From Siphonodentalium dalli (Eukaryota > Mollusca > Scaphopoda > Gadilida > Siphonodentaliidae): 64,000 bases of DNA. The stretch lies in NCBI GenBank assembly GCA_032622095.1, contig CP136066.1:55458609-55522608 (forward strand). The letters are read 5' to 3'. The notes under the pieces were generated by a model that saw only the letters and a list, made by a program, of their open reading frames with translations, did no database searches and was not told the origin of the DNA. Shown here piece after piece: positions 34,272 through 45,051 of the stretch; position 1 is the stretch's first letter, and each line of letters starts with the position of its first letter. The position numbers and the translations under genes are program-made.

Positions 34272-34454
34272 ATATGGAATCACAACAAATTAGTTGACGA
34301 CTTCATGTGTGAGGCTAGGATAGACAAAAACGGTTACGACGAGGGAGAAGAGATAGAGTGTAAAGTTTTCGGCCGAAAGAAAGAAAAAGATTCTGAGAAA
34401 CCCGGAACGATGATCGTACACATTCGATCCAATCAGGATCTACAGTATTTATAA
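34272..34454 (+). CDS. Calpain-5-like gene, last exon (C2 domain end)
   Basis: Sixty codons and a TAA stop complete the C2 domain begun at 32266. The exon opens IWNHNKLVDDFMCEARID, has a charged stretch FGRKKEKDSEKPG, and ends with the final beta strand TMIVHIRSNQDLQYL. The pattern PITVEIWN..KL.D.FM.......D and the closing PGT.IVHI.S..DL match the end of calpain-5/TRA-3 proteins as I know them. The acceptor is TTATTTTCAG. Together the two exons give about 105 residues, close to a full C2 domain. A fold-back element begins 26 bp after the stop, so it probably lies in the 3' untranslated region. The nearest AATAAA I see is at 34892, inside a family H element, and whether it is used is unknown. 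Confidence 0.82.
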   Translation: MWNHNKLVDDFMCEARIDKNGYDEGEEIECKVFGRKKEKDSEKPGTMIVHIRSNQDLQYL

Positions 34455-34480
34455 CAGCAATCGAGTTCTGTGAAAAAAAA

Positions 34481-34686
34481 TTGTAATGCCCTCAATAATC
34501 GACTCCATAACCACAGCATAATTATGGGTAACTTTTCAGGATTCAGTCGGAAATATGGCTTGTTGCCATTCATCGGAAAGCTCTCACGAGAGCTTTCCGA
34601 TGAATGGCAACAAGCCATATTTCCGACTAAATCCTGAAATGTTACCCATAATTATGCTGTGGTTAAGGAGTCGATTATTACTGTAT
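34481..34686. mobile_element. Fold-back element, family FB, full copy
   Basis: GGCTTGTTGCCATTCATCGG pairs with CCGATGAATGGCAACAAGCC around CTCTCACGAGAG. The outer parts (AATAATCGACTCC, CCACAGCATAATTATGGGTA) also pair. This is an almost complete palindrome of about 206 bp just downstream of the calpain-like stop codon. Confidence 0.9.
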
Positions 34687-34689
34687 TCT

Positions 34690-34946
34690 TTAACATTTTA
34701 TATACTAAATACCCATTTTAATTGACGATTAGTTCCCTTCTAAAATGTTCATATAATAAGTTCAACAAACGATTGTCGAAACTTGTTATCTAAAAATTTC
34801 CCACCAATGAATATGAATCCTTCTGCACTTATATTATCTTTTGTATGTCTGTTTTTCTGAACACCCCTCCAAATGGATAATAGGCAATTCCAATAAACAT
34901 ACTTTTATAACTGATGGGGCAATCCATTTAGTATAGAAAGGGTTAA
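34690..34946 (+). mobile_element. TTAA-flanked miniature element, family H, copy 2
   Basis: The left end is TTAACATTTTATATACTAAA and the right end is TTTAGTATAGAAAGGGTTAA. The interior blocks CCACCAATGAATATGAATCC and ACACCCCTCCAAAT match the copy at 19095. Both TTAA ends are intact. Confidence 0.85.
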
Positions 34947-36453
34947 TATTGCGCACACTTGACTAAGTTACACGTTGATGGCAATGACAATTTTTTCAGA
35001 AGCTTAATCTCCCATAATTGAAGCTATATCATCAACCGTACGGATTTACCGTAAAGCTGGAACAAGGGCGCATGCCACGATTCTGTTACAAAGAAATTGT
35101 GCTTAAAATTCGGCATATATATAACTCATCACTTGGATTTCACGGATTGTCATTATTGCAAGGGAGTTTCTTGTTTCAATATATGCGATGTCATTTTAGT
35201 GCGATACTCAAATTAGTGCCATGAAATACAGCATATGTTGTTTTTCATATATGAACCATATGATGATCATAACAAGGACGAATGTTCAAGTTCATCAGCC
35301 CCGTGGCGTTTCGAATTATTGGCTGCGGACACACGTACCACAGTTGCTATGGCTACTTGACCAATTAACCCATTGCTTTTCACCAAGGTTGATCTCTACT
35401 CATTACGTTTTGTTGCATTGTATTCTCTACGATATTTATAATTGCACGATCGATCGTCCAGAATTGTGTTTGACCATGGCAATCCTTTATTCACTCACGC
35501 ATCATGCACGTAGTACGTTTTATTGATATGATCTCAATGCATGTAAATTCATCTACTTATATTAATTTCATGCATATTTTAAGACACTTCCCCAATTGCC
35601 TTTTTTATTTTGCGATGTTTAGTTCTAAGCATAATCCCGCTAACATTATCATGTGGGCCGATGAAGCTGTGTCGGAACTGTTGCGAGAAAGTATCTGGAA
35701 TAAACATCGCGAACTATACAAGGACCAATAAAAAAAGGAAAAGGTTGATTATAACGAACTTTGGAAGACTCATTTTGCGAATATGCAGCGGGCGACATGG
35801 TTAGCTATGACATATTAATTATGTCACCAAACTCGAACATAATAAATTGTCACAACTACTATGCCATCGCTACTGTGATACGTTTGTCCGAATCCATTGT
35901 ATATATAAAATCACCTTTCGTCGATTCGCCGACTCACGGTGTTGTAACCCTTGAGCATCATATAAGTCTGTTTCTTTTTTATATTCATACATGTACACTA
36001 AATGAATGACATATCTGCTTTAAGTGCTTTTAAAGATACATGCATGATTCCGGGATAATTTATACGAAGCCTGTCTTGCTTTTTATTTGGATTCTAGTGT
36101 ATGAAATAACCACAACTGTATGAAATAACCACAATTGTTGGAAATTATTATCAAAATCCACCGATAAATACACATACCATCAATTTAAAGGGAGACTGTA
36201 CTTAAATCCAGCCATTGTATAAACTCGAATAACATATGTAAAACATATGCAACAAATGAATGAATTTGAGTTAGAAATGAGTGCAAAATGCACCAATGCA
36301 CTCTATGAACGATGTGAATTTATCAAGACGGTATAATGAAAATGTGTAAACGGTTAATCTGTTTACTCATTTGCATTATCTTGTTTGATATTGAATTTAT
36401 ATACATTTATGTCATATTGTTTCGAACTCAGAGTGACATAAATAATTATTTTG
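34947..36453. other. Anonymous DNA
   Basis: Several overlapping plus-strand open frames of 64-101 codons (35018-36009) have no motif I recognise, and no consistent splice pattern links them. I see no clear repeat. It could hold 3' untranslated sequence of the calpain-like gene or nothing. Confidence 0.4.
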
Positions 36454-36668
36454 TTAAACATTTCATGACGGGAGTTGTGCTGGTGCAGAATTAAAGATCC
36501 TGTGCCTCGCATATATAAGAAAATGCACTGATTTACAAGGTCAAGTTAAATATGCATTCTCTTATATATGCGAGGCTCCCTATGGGGAAACTCGCATATA
36601 TATAACAGGCTTAACAGCATGCATTGGCACAGGGTTTTCGCAAAAAGTCAGGAAGCTCCGGTAAAGAT
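36454..36668 (+). mobile_element. Family C element, degraded copy
   Basis: The left end is TTAAACATTTCATGACGGGA. The left hairpin has lost its first arm (only CTCGCATATATAAGAAAATG is left). The right hairpin at about 36553-36630 has a CTCCC-TAT-GGGGA apex and is followed by CACAGGGTTTTCGCAAAAA. The right tip is decayed. Confidence 0.75.
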
Positions 36669-37414
36669 GTTGAATAAGATGTTGTGTGTTCGATTTGTAA
36701 CTGAAAATCAAAAACCTTCACACATCTTTAAGTTTGGCATCGTTTTAAGATGTGCCGTTTTCTATGTTGACTACTCTGATAATATATGAGAGGTGTAGTC
36801 TTTCACATAACATGTATACTTTCGATCTCCAAGCAGCTGCTGATGTGATACTAATTAATATATATTTCTGTATATATGGTTTTGCAGCCACGTATTTATT
36901 TTTTACCTGTGATATGTTGCCCTATACATTTGTACATATAATCAACTCTAGCCATGGTCTAAGAAACGATATAGTCTATTCACATGCATATATATTCTAA
37001 TTCGGCATATATGGTATACACTATAGATAAAATATGTAGATGGCTGCGAGGTGAACAAACATACAGATGTACACGCAGACGGGCATTAAACCACAGTTAA
37101 CCACTTGATAATTAAATACTTGTTGATGAATATTTACATGATTCCCATTGATTCATTTGTAGCAATGTAAATAATTATGTCAACCTTTCCTATGAATGAA
37201 TTTGTAACAGTGTTTCTCTGCCTGTTAGCTACTTATATTATCGTATCATCCATACAATTGAAAATTGGATCACTCCAATGTATTTTTTTTCAAATAAATA
37301 GGAGAATCCACTCACTATTCAAGGGATTGATGGTGCGCAGGTGATGACGATGACAACTAATTCATATATTGGATTTATAGCATTGTATCTCTCCCGGGCC
37401 ACAATTACAACAAC
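36669..37414. other. Anonymous DNA, with a possible decayed family H copy
   Basis: From about 37100 to 37330 there are faint family H words (GGAGAATCCACTCA, CAAGGGATTGATGG), which suggest an old copy. I see no gene. Confidence 0.35.
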
Positions 37415-37784
37415 TTAAAGGTACTCAATCCGATTGGATGGTCCCCATATCATCAGATTCCAACAACAACAACAACAACATTTTTGGAAATGCCGCTTCA
37501 CTTATCAGAAGCGATTAATTGCCCAAAAATAATGTTAACTGTAGTCAACTATATTTTAGAGTTATCCATCTTCATCCGCAATTTGGTCCGAGACAATCTT
37601 CTCGTCGACTTTTTACTGGGCCACCTAAAATTATCGGTGGTGAAATACAATAGATTTCAAAAATCGATATATGATCACTCTGAGCTTTGATGGGTGGATT
37701 CCTCGACTCGAATCAACTATTTTTTACCCTCGAAGCCAAAGAAATAGTGATTTGCGAGCGTTAATTCGGACCATGCATCATTAA
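37415..37784 (+). mobile_element. Family E, copy 2
   Basis: The left end is TTAAAGGTACTCAATCCGAT, followed by GGTCCCCATATCATCAGATT and a CAACAACAACAA run. The right part GAGCGTTAATTCGGA is intact, but the last 14 bp are substituted down to a final TTAA. Confidence 0.85.
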
Positions 37785-38191
37785 GTTTTATAAAAAAAAA
37801 ACCCGATTTCAAAACCACAAACAGCTTTTTGTAAATACAGTACAGATAAAATTAAAGATTTGCATATATTATCTGTGTATATTTATCTGGCCATTAACTA
37901 AATAACAAAGGTTACACAAACATATTTCTTTCAAAAGGTGGTAAATGTGATTTCAAAAAGTGATCATACATCTCAAAAACGTAGCTATACAAAGTCTGCA
38001 GTATAAGCATGCCCCCCCCCGTTCTTATCCACATTCCGATGCTTATAAACAAATTAAGAAATGACCATTAAATAAATAAACAAAGCATACACAAACATTT
38101 GCGTACTGTTTGAACCCAGGACACATAGACCTACTCGACATAAAGTAAAACCCAAAGTATATACAACTTGCTGGGAGGAGATACACAATGT
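37785..38191. other. Anonymous AT-rich spacer
   Basis: I see no gene or clear repeat here. Confidence 0.45.
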
Positions 38192-38220
38192 TTAACCCTT
38201 TACCCAACAGAAGGGCCATG

Positions 38221-38290
38221 TGCCAATGCATTCTCTTATATATGCGAGTCGACCATAGGTCGCCTCGCATATATAAGAGAATGCATTGGC
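38221..38290. repeat. Shared hairpin module, copy 12
   Basis: Perfect arms with a CGACC-ATA-GGTCG apex, identical to the module at 14641. Confidence 0.95.
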
Positions 38291-38369
38291 TTAACACATT
38301 AAAATTTATAAAATTGTTAAAGAATGTAAGAAAAAATGGTAAAAAGTGTTAAAAAAAGATTTTTTTTAG

Positions 38370-38438
38370 GCCAATGCATTCTCTTATATATGCGAGGCGA
38401 CCTATGGTCGACTCGCATATATAAGAGAATGCATTGGC
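38370..38438. repeat. Shared hairpin module, copy 13
   Basis: Reverse-orientation partner of copy 12, identical to the module at 14790. Confidence 0.95.
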
Positions 38439-38591
38439 ACAGGGCATAACTGTAACTATCACAATGTGGTCAAGGAGCCGGTTCCAATTATATCCATATT
38501 TGTATGGTTCTATTGAGACAGACCGAAGATATTTTAGGCTGTTGAATCTTTATTCGGCCGGTTTTGGCCGGTTTGTTGGGTAAAGGGTTAA

Positions 38592-39419
38592 CACTCTGAC
38601 AATCTGACAACAATGTATAGACTATTTATGCCGTTTTCACCAAAGCTCAAACTGTGATAACCTTATACTCTCTGCCTGCTCACTCAACACTCCTTCAATA
38701 TATAATTTATACACTAAGATTATAAGGCTATTCGTTAACACACTGGCAAATTTACATACCAAAATATCAATCAATTCGTCGCAAGAGAGTATTTTCAGAA
38801 GAGTTTTAAAAATAAACTTAGGAATTGCAGCATGAGTATAAATATGTACCTAATTATATTTTTTAGATAATGCTATATATGACTTTCACAACGAAATTCA
38901 ACAATTTATTGCACTTTTGAATCTTAAATATATATCTGAGATATTTGATGGCGATTGACGAACAATGGCAAAATTTATTATGTCAGATGCAAAATCGCAG
39001 TGGAATTTCAGAAATCACAATGTTCACTCAGTAAATGGCGAACATGCATTTGATACGCAGTTCATCACTCCTATTGAAGGGCACTACAGGCCTCCGCGAC
39101 GAATTTTCTGTAAATTGATCCAGTGTGTAAACGTGTTCCAAACTGACTCTCTTTTTGGATTTGTATTTTAATTGTTATTGTGAAATGTATATATTTACGC
39201 AGGATAACTAATTCTTACTCCGAAGAAGATTCGACAATATTAAATGAATAATGAAAACGCCATACTCGATGAACTACCCGACTCAATGGACAGGGACGTG
39301 GTAGCTGGTCTCCGTTGGGATGTGGGGGGGGGGGGGGGTGGGTGTCCACCTTAAAATTGTAGAATACTTGTTAAACATCCGAAAGCTCCTAGATAACAGC
39401 CTTATTTTCTACTATTTTC
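38592..39419. other. Anonymous AT-rich DNA
   Basis: Contains one G run (GTGGGGGGGGGGGGGGTGGG near 39320). A 68-codon frame at 38965-39171 has no motif I recognise. Confidence 0.45.
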
Positions 39420-39427
39420 TTATGAAT

Positions 39428-39962
39428 ATTCCGCCCATAGTAATACCGGTATGTACATGTAACTATTATCTTATTCCGCCCATAGTAATAACGGTATGTA
39501 CATGTAACTATTATCTTATTCCGTCCATAGTAATAACGGTATGTACATGTAACTATTATCTTATTCCGTTCAAAGTAATAACGGTATGTACATGTAACTA
39601 TTATCTTATTCCGTCCATAGTAATAACGGTATGTACATGTAACTATTATCTTATTCCGTCCATAGTAATAACGGTATGTACATGTAACTATTATCTTATT
39701 CCGTTCATAGTAATAACGGTATGTACAGGTAACTATTATCTTATTCCGTCCATAGTAATAACGGTATGTACATGTAACTATTATCTTATTCCGTCCATAG
39801 TAATAACGGTATGTACATGTAACTATTATCTTATTCCGTCCATAGTAATAACGGTATGTACATGTAACTATTATCTTATTCCGTCCATAGTAATAACGGT
39901 ATGTACATGTAACTATTATCTTATTCCGTCCATAGTAATCCCGGTAAGTACAGGTAACTATT
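39428..39962 (+). repeat. 45-bp minisatellite, about 12 copies
   Basis: The unit contains CCGTCCATAGTAATAACGGT, ATGTACATGTAACTATTATC and TTATT, and each period is exactly 45 bp with few variants. Because 45 is a multiple of three, a 220-codon frame (39320-39982) stays open through the array and repeats the 15-residue peptide IPSIVITVCTCNYYL. There is no flanking coding evidence, so I treat the frame as a by-product. Confidence 0.95.
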
Positions 39963-40808
39963 TGTTCTTGGAAGTTTGTTGACTTGTCGATGTTTATTTC
40001 GATATAAAGATTAGAATTAATTATTTCTTAAAGGGACACATACTGTTCAAACATAAAATTAAACCTAGTAACTAATCGCCTTGGTCACGTTGTGGTGGTC
40101 GATATACAAATACACACAATATAGAGAGAGGGTTAGATTGAACACTTCAAACTTCACCCGCCAAGAAATATCAGATTATACTATTCGTCATGGCGTGGAT
40201 GGAGATCGTTACATGCGAACATCAATCATAGTCTGTTGATAAACTCTGATCAACACCGAGTGTGAATGTTACGCACAAGTAGCGACCTTATGAATGACGT
40301 CGTTTCGTGTCTCAATGACAACAAACTAAATCGCTGTGTTATGTTGCACGAACTTCGTTTGGAAATAGAACATAGCAAGCTGACTACTGGATAATACTTT
40401 CCCGCCTCTGGCTCAGACAATTATAGTCTGTTATCATGGACGGGCGAAGTTAGAAGTGCTATAAATCTGAATATCTCTATTATCTGAGAATACTTACCAA
40501 CGTGATCACGTGATCGGAACTTATTAACTGCTTGCATTTTCCTACAAACCGCCCGGTATGTTTCCAATATGAGGGGGGGGGGGGGACTAAAAGCGATCCC
40601 TTTATTGTTACACGCTGTTGTTACATGCTGTAGAAAACTGGATCTTTTTTCTTTCTCTCTAAGGTGATAATATAATTCGCTTCAATATGCCTTTCTGGAG
40701 CATATTTATTGTCAGTGTATATAAAATTAGTGCATTGTCGGCCTATATTGCTCCATGAAACGTGGGAAAAACAAGCAACCACTATATATAGGTTTAATTT
40801 GAAGAGTA
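39963..40808. other. Anonymous DNA
   Basis: I see a 14-nt G run near 40572 and no convincing gene. Confidence 0.45.
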
Positions 40809-41997
40809 AGGGCGCGTACACATGAAGCTGCAAGAAAATATCTGCAAGAAAATATCAGGTAAAATTGCACACTGATATTTTCTTGCTGTAAAGATTACGC
40901 CCGTGAGAACGCGGCTGTTTAGACGGCGTTGATTGAGCTCAATCAGAACAGTATTAGTCATGCTGGTTCAAGTGAATTGCGTCCGGTAAATAACCTATAG
41001 TCCATATTGGCAATTCATAGCTTTTTTTAAATTTCCAACTGTTGACATGTATTACCGAAGTCGGGTGGGATTAGCAATGTTGCTGATCTCATGCATAAAG
41101 ACCGTCTGCATAATGAGCAAGTGGTCACGTTATTTGGAAATTTGGAAACGTTATAATTTCATAGTGCATGTATATGTGGGGTGACAAATGTTATTATGGT
41201 TTTTTGGCAAATCGGATGACCCCACCCCCATTGATACCCCATATGAAGTTTTCAGGAGATTGTTTCTTGGTGCATGGGGCTGTGGTGTACATTACGTTAC
41301 CGAACTTACATGGGTGCATGTGGGGACATGAGACCCCCGCCAACTTGGAAACAATATTAGTTGGAAATTTCACACCAACAATGGTTTGAAATTGTTCTTG
41401 TAGCTGATTTTTCAACCATTAATGTATGTGAAATTCGTGGTTTTAGACCAACATTTGCATTTTTCCTACTTTGGTCAAATTATTGGTTTGGAATTTTTTC
41501 TAGGCCCCTCCCTCCCCGGTGTCCAGTCAAAATTCAAGGTATGTGAGGTACCATATGGGAAATTCAAAGACGATGGGAGGTGTGCAAATTCAATTATGTG
41601 ATCTTGGGTCTTTGGCCCGATTCAAGAGGGGGTGCAGTTGGAAATCCATGGACATCCTCCGTCCTCGGAAACCCTCAGAAGATATATATATGTCCCCACA
41701 CATATCCATATAATAGCTCAGCGATTATGTCAAACAATACAAAATGGAATTACGAAGTCAATTGTTGAAACAGGCGATAATATTGATGTGCGTGAACGGT
41801 TACCAGCGTGTCCATTATAGAGATTAGTTAACGGATACCGAAGGCCACCAATCAAGGTGAACACATATCACCAACTGGCGATAAAATATCAGCGCGCTGC
41901 CTTCGTCGGATATTTTCCGGTATTATTTATTTGATTGGTCAAGTAAGTCACATGGGGCATACCTGATATTTTCTTGCCCGCCATGTGTACGCGCCCT
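40809..41997. mobile_element. TIR element of about 1.19 kb with AGGGCGCGTACAC ends
   Basis: The left end AGGGCGCGTACACATG is complementary to the right end CATGTGTACGCGCCCT. Both are followed internally by GCAAGAAAATATC and a second inverted pair (AAAATATCAGGTA / TACCTGATATTTT). The interior has overlapping small open frames on both strands (41168-41820) but none resembles a transposase, so it is probably non-autonomous. Confidence 0.83.
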
Positions 41998-42523
41998 AAA
42001 TGTGTCGCTTTAATCGCCGATTACTCATTTATATGTTATTGTCATCATTGGAGATCTTCGTTTACCATGACTTCACAATGAAATGTTAAGTATGTACATG
42101 AGTTTGCAAATAACTTGTTTTATTTATTTGTTGACATATATGATGTTATACCTATATAGTTGCTATAAATTATATAGATTTATTTCATTGAATCCATGGT
42201 TGTAGTATCCCCTTCTCGTGTTGGGTAACGTATACACGTGTGTGTATTCGATATTATGGATAACATACCATAGCGGGTTAGAAATACATGTATCCCTGAG
42301 ATCTCCGCTAGCGGATATGGACTTCCAAACCGTGTTAATCCCGTGCACGTAATATTCCACCTATACGTATCTTTAAAATCACTTCTTCGAAAGAACAAAA
42401 ACGCTCCTTAAAAACACACTTTAAAAATGTGTCATGTAGCAGTCGGATATCGGATCTCAAGATTAAAAAGATCAGATCTTGTTAGCCCTGCTGGGGCCTA
42501 AAATTTTAAACATGTGAATGTAT
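41998..42523. other. Anonymous spacer
   Basis: I see no gene here. Two overlapping minus-strand frames at 42163-42398 lack motifs. Confidence 0.45.
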
Positions 42524-43110
42524 GGGAGGCCAAATTCACATTTAATAATTAATTGTGCTTAAGCGCAATCAATTGCGCTTAAGCGCAATTCATGGTTATA
42601 TGTAACAAAACACCCCTGGTGACTAAATAGGTTTCTCCATAACTTAGCATTAACTCCCATTGACATGTCACTTCTTGGTTTCATTGTTTTGGATGGGTAG
42701 GGAGCTAGCCCAACTTCTTTATCAAAATGGCTGACTCGCAATAGTATCACCTTCTGTTTTAGTTGGAGCGATTCGTGATAGCATTATATTATCTTCGGTA
42801 TATATTAGTTGGGGCTACTTGCAATAGCATTACTTTCTGTATTAGTCGGGGCGACATTGATTTTCTTCAATTTTCGAGTATACAGGCATACCATATGAGG
42901 GAAGCAAGCCCTCGGTGACACCACATTCACACTATATGATCATGGAAATACTATAGATTTGTGCAAGAGCTGCTGATTTAATAAGAAAAACTAGAGCTTC
43001 AGGACTGAGACACCAAAGCTCCAGTAATTACACACCATTTTTTGGACAGGGATGCTGATAATATGAAAATAGGGTTTCCCCCCCCCTCATTTAAGTCAAT
43101 AAGTAAACCA

Positions 43111-43325
43111 TACAGTAATGCTCTAATTAATCGACTCCTTAACCACAGCAGAATTATGGATAACTTTTCAGGATTTAGTCGGAAATATGGCTTGTTGCCA
43201 TTCATCGGAAAGCTGTCGAGAGCTTTTCGATGAATGGCAACAAGCCATATTTCTGACTAAATCCTGAAAAGTTACCCTTAATTCTGCTGTGGTTAAGAAG
43301 TCGATTAAATAGAGCATTACTGTAT
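43111..43325. mobile_element. Fold-back element, family FB, third copy
   Basis: TACAGTAATGCTCTAATTAA pairs with the right end (TTAAATAGAGCATTACTGTA). It is a nearly complete palindrome of 215 bp with the same centre as the copy at 34481. Four overlapping open frames on both strands (42999-43432) are explained by its self-complementarity. Confidence 0.9.
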
Positions 43326-43655
43326 GAGGTAAGAAAGCCCTCATGCAGTGACACCGCATGCATGTATAGGATATTACCATAGTAAAGGCTAAAATCTGTG
43401 CAAAAATACATTAAAAACATCATACAAAACATTACTAGAGTTCCGGGAAGGCGACATCAATTCTTTGGATAGAGGGATGCTGATAATATGTAATTAGGGA
43501 TTCTCCTTGTTGAACACATACTCACAGTTTGACTGTTGAGTACAGGTCAAAATTAGCCCAATGCTCATGTTGATCCATGTTGTGTTGCTAGGTGATACAC
43601 CAGGTCATGCTAATAGTTTATGGGTAGGTTAGATAGTAGTCACAATTACGCTTAA

Positions 43656-44052
43656 ATAAGTAGTATGATGTGAGCCCACCCACCCCCCCCCCCCCATCCC
43701 GCCACCCATAGTATCTTATGCGCCACAGGCGCCCGTATAGAGACTACTGCCCACATAAATAAGTAGTATGATGTGAGCCCACCCACCCCCCCATCCCGCC
43801 ACCCATCGTATCTTATGCGCCACAGGCGCCCGTATAGAGGCTACTGCCCACATAAATAAGTAGTATGATGTGAGCCCACCCACCCCCCCCCCCATCCCAC
43901 CACCCATAGTATCTTATGCGCCACATGCGCCCGTATAGAGGCTACTGCCCACATAAATAAGTAGTATGACGTGAGCCCACCCACCCCCCATCCCGCCACC
44001 CATAGTATCTTATGCGCCACAGGCGCCCGTATAGAGGCTACTGCCCATATAA
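43656..44052. repeat. Tandem repeat of about 100 bp, four copies
   Basis: Units start near 43656, 43759, 43856 and 43957 at ATAAGTAGTATGATGTGAGC. They share CATCCCGCCACCCATAGTAT and GCGCCACAGGCGCCCGTATA. Length differences come from a C run after CCCACCCA. Confidence 0.93.
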
Positions 44053-44184
44053 ATAATTAGTATGATGGCCTATTTGCGCTTAAGCACAATATGTGGTATT
44101 TGCACTTAAGCGCAATTATTTGCGCTTAAGCGCAATCAATTGCGCTTAAGCGCAATTCATTATTAAATGTGAATTTGGCCTCCC

Positions 44185-45051
44185 TTATGAATGTGTCTTC
44201 GGAATCTATACGAAAATTCAATAGGTGTCTTATTGAGTGTTCATTAACTAATGGACCCGATTCAACAAGGGGTTAATATAATATTTTTTCTGCATAATTC
44301 AAACAATAGTCCTGTATATTTAGTTGCCTGTTAACCATTGCATAGATAATTCATATTGGCTATCAGCCATTATTTTAATTTAATAGCATGTTTCTATGGA
44401 GTGGCTCTGAAGGGTTAATATCATTTTAAAAATCAATTATTCAATCAATACCAAAATCTGTACAATCGTGCACAAAGATATACCTAGATAAGAGATATGA
44501 GGAAGAGCCCATGTATAGTATGTGTCTATGTAATCCTTGGGAAAGGTTAATTATTTTATAAGCAGATCAAGGGAAATATACAAGACACTTATATATGTGA
44601 GTGTCTGTCATTAGAATCCTAGTAATGACATTTCAAGAGAATATGAGAATCAAGAGTGCCATCTCATTAATCACATTTTGACATATAAGATAAGCAATTG
44701 CACATCAGCAATATTTATATTTGCTTCCATCTAGCCACTGGCCAGAATAGCAGAACTCTGTATGTCATTACGCACTAATTGATTTCATTAGTGTAGAATG
44801 CATTAATTTCAAATAGAGTTGTGCATCTTATAGCTTCTAAATTGGCTTTGGAGTATACTAAATGTACGCTCAACACTTGATATTGTATATTAATATATCA
44901 ATTAATTGATATCAGTATATTACATGCAACTATTGCAATAAAATCTTCATATTTTCAAAAACAGGACATCACACCTAATGGCATAAACGATTAAATCTGT
45001 GATTTATCACCTAATACGCACACGTTTGACTACCAAAAGATAGTCCGACAA
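44185..45051. other. Anonymous AT-rich spacer
   Basis: I see no gene. The word GAAGGGTTAATA at 44409 resembles the right tip of TTAA elements, but I find no matching left end. Confidence 0.45.

Larger units (their letters stand above)
38192..38591. mobile_element. TTAA-flanked miniature element, family B, copy 2
   Basis: Exactly 400 bp, the same length as the copy at 14612, with the same TTAACCCTTTACCCAACA termini and two hairpin modules (38221-38290 and 38370-38438). About a dozen substitutions separate the two copies by eye, so both look young. Confidence 0.93.
42524..44184. mobile_element. TIR element of about 1.66 kb with GGGAGGCC ends
   Basis: The left end GGGAGGCCAAATTCACATTT pairs exactly with the right end AAATGTGAATTTGGCCTCCC. 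The subterminal regions hold repeated palindromes, AATTGCGCTTAAGCGCAATT and variants: about two on the left (42550-42592) and four on the right (44070-44157). Subterminal repeats of this kind often bind a transposase, for example in hAT elements. Inside sit a fold-back element (43111-43325) and a ~100-bp tandem array (43656-44052). No transposase is seen. Confidence 0.87.

Noticed and set aside
10891-38297. Several frames that share the peptide ILLYMRVDHRSPRIYKRMHW (10891-11088, 14044-14226, 14590-14772, 21286-21468, 38043-38297)
   Set aside because: The peptide is simply the translation of the shared hairpin module. It occurs on both strands and in either orientation because the DNA is a palindrome.
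42999-43432. Overlapping 63-76-codon frames on both strands
   Set aside because: They come from a fold-back element whose two arms give nearly the same peptide on both strands. The frame at 34433-34618 is a further copy of this.
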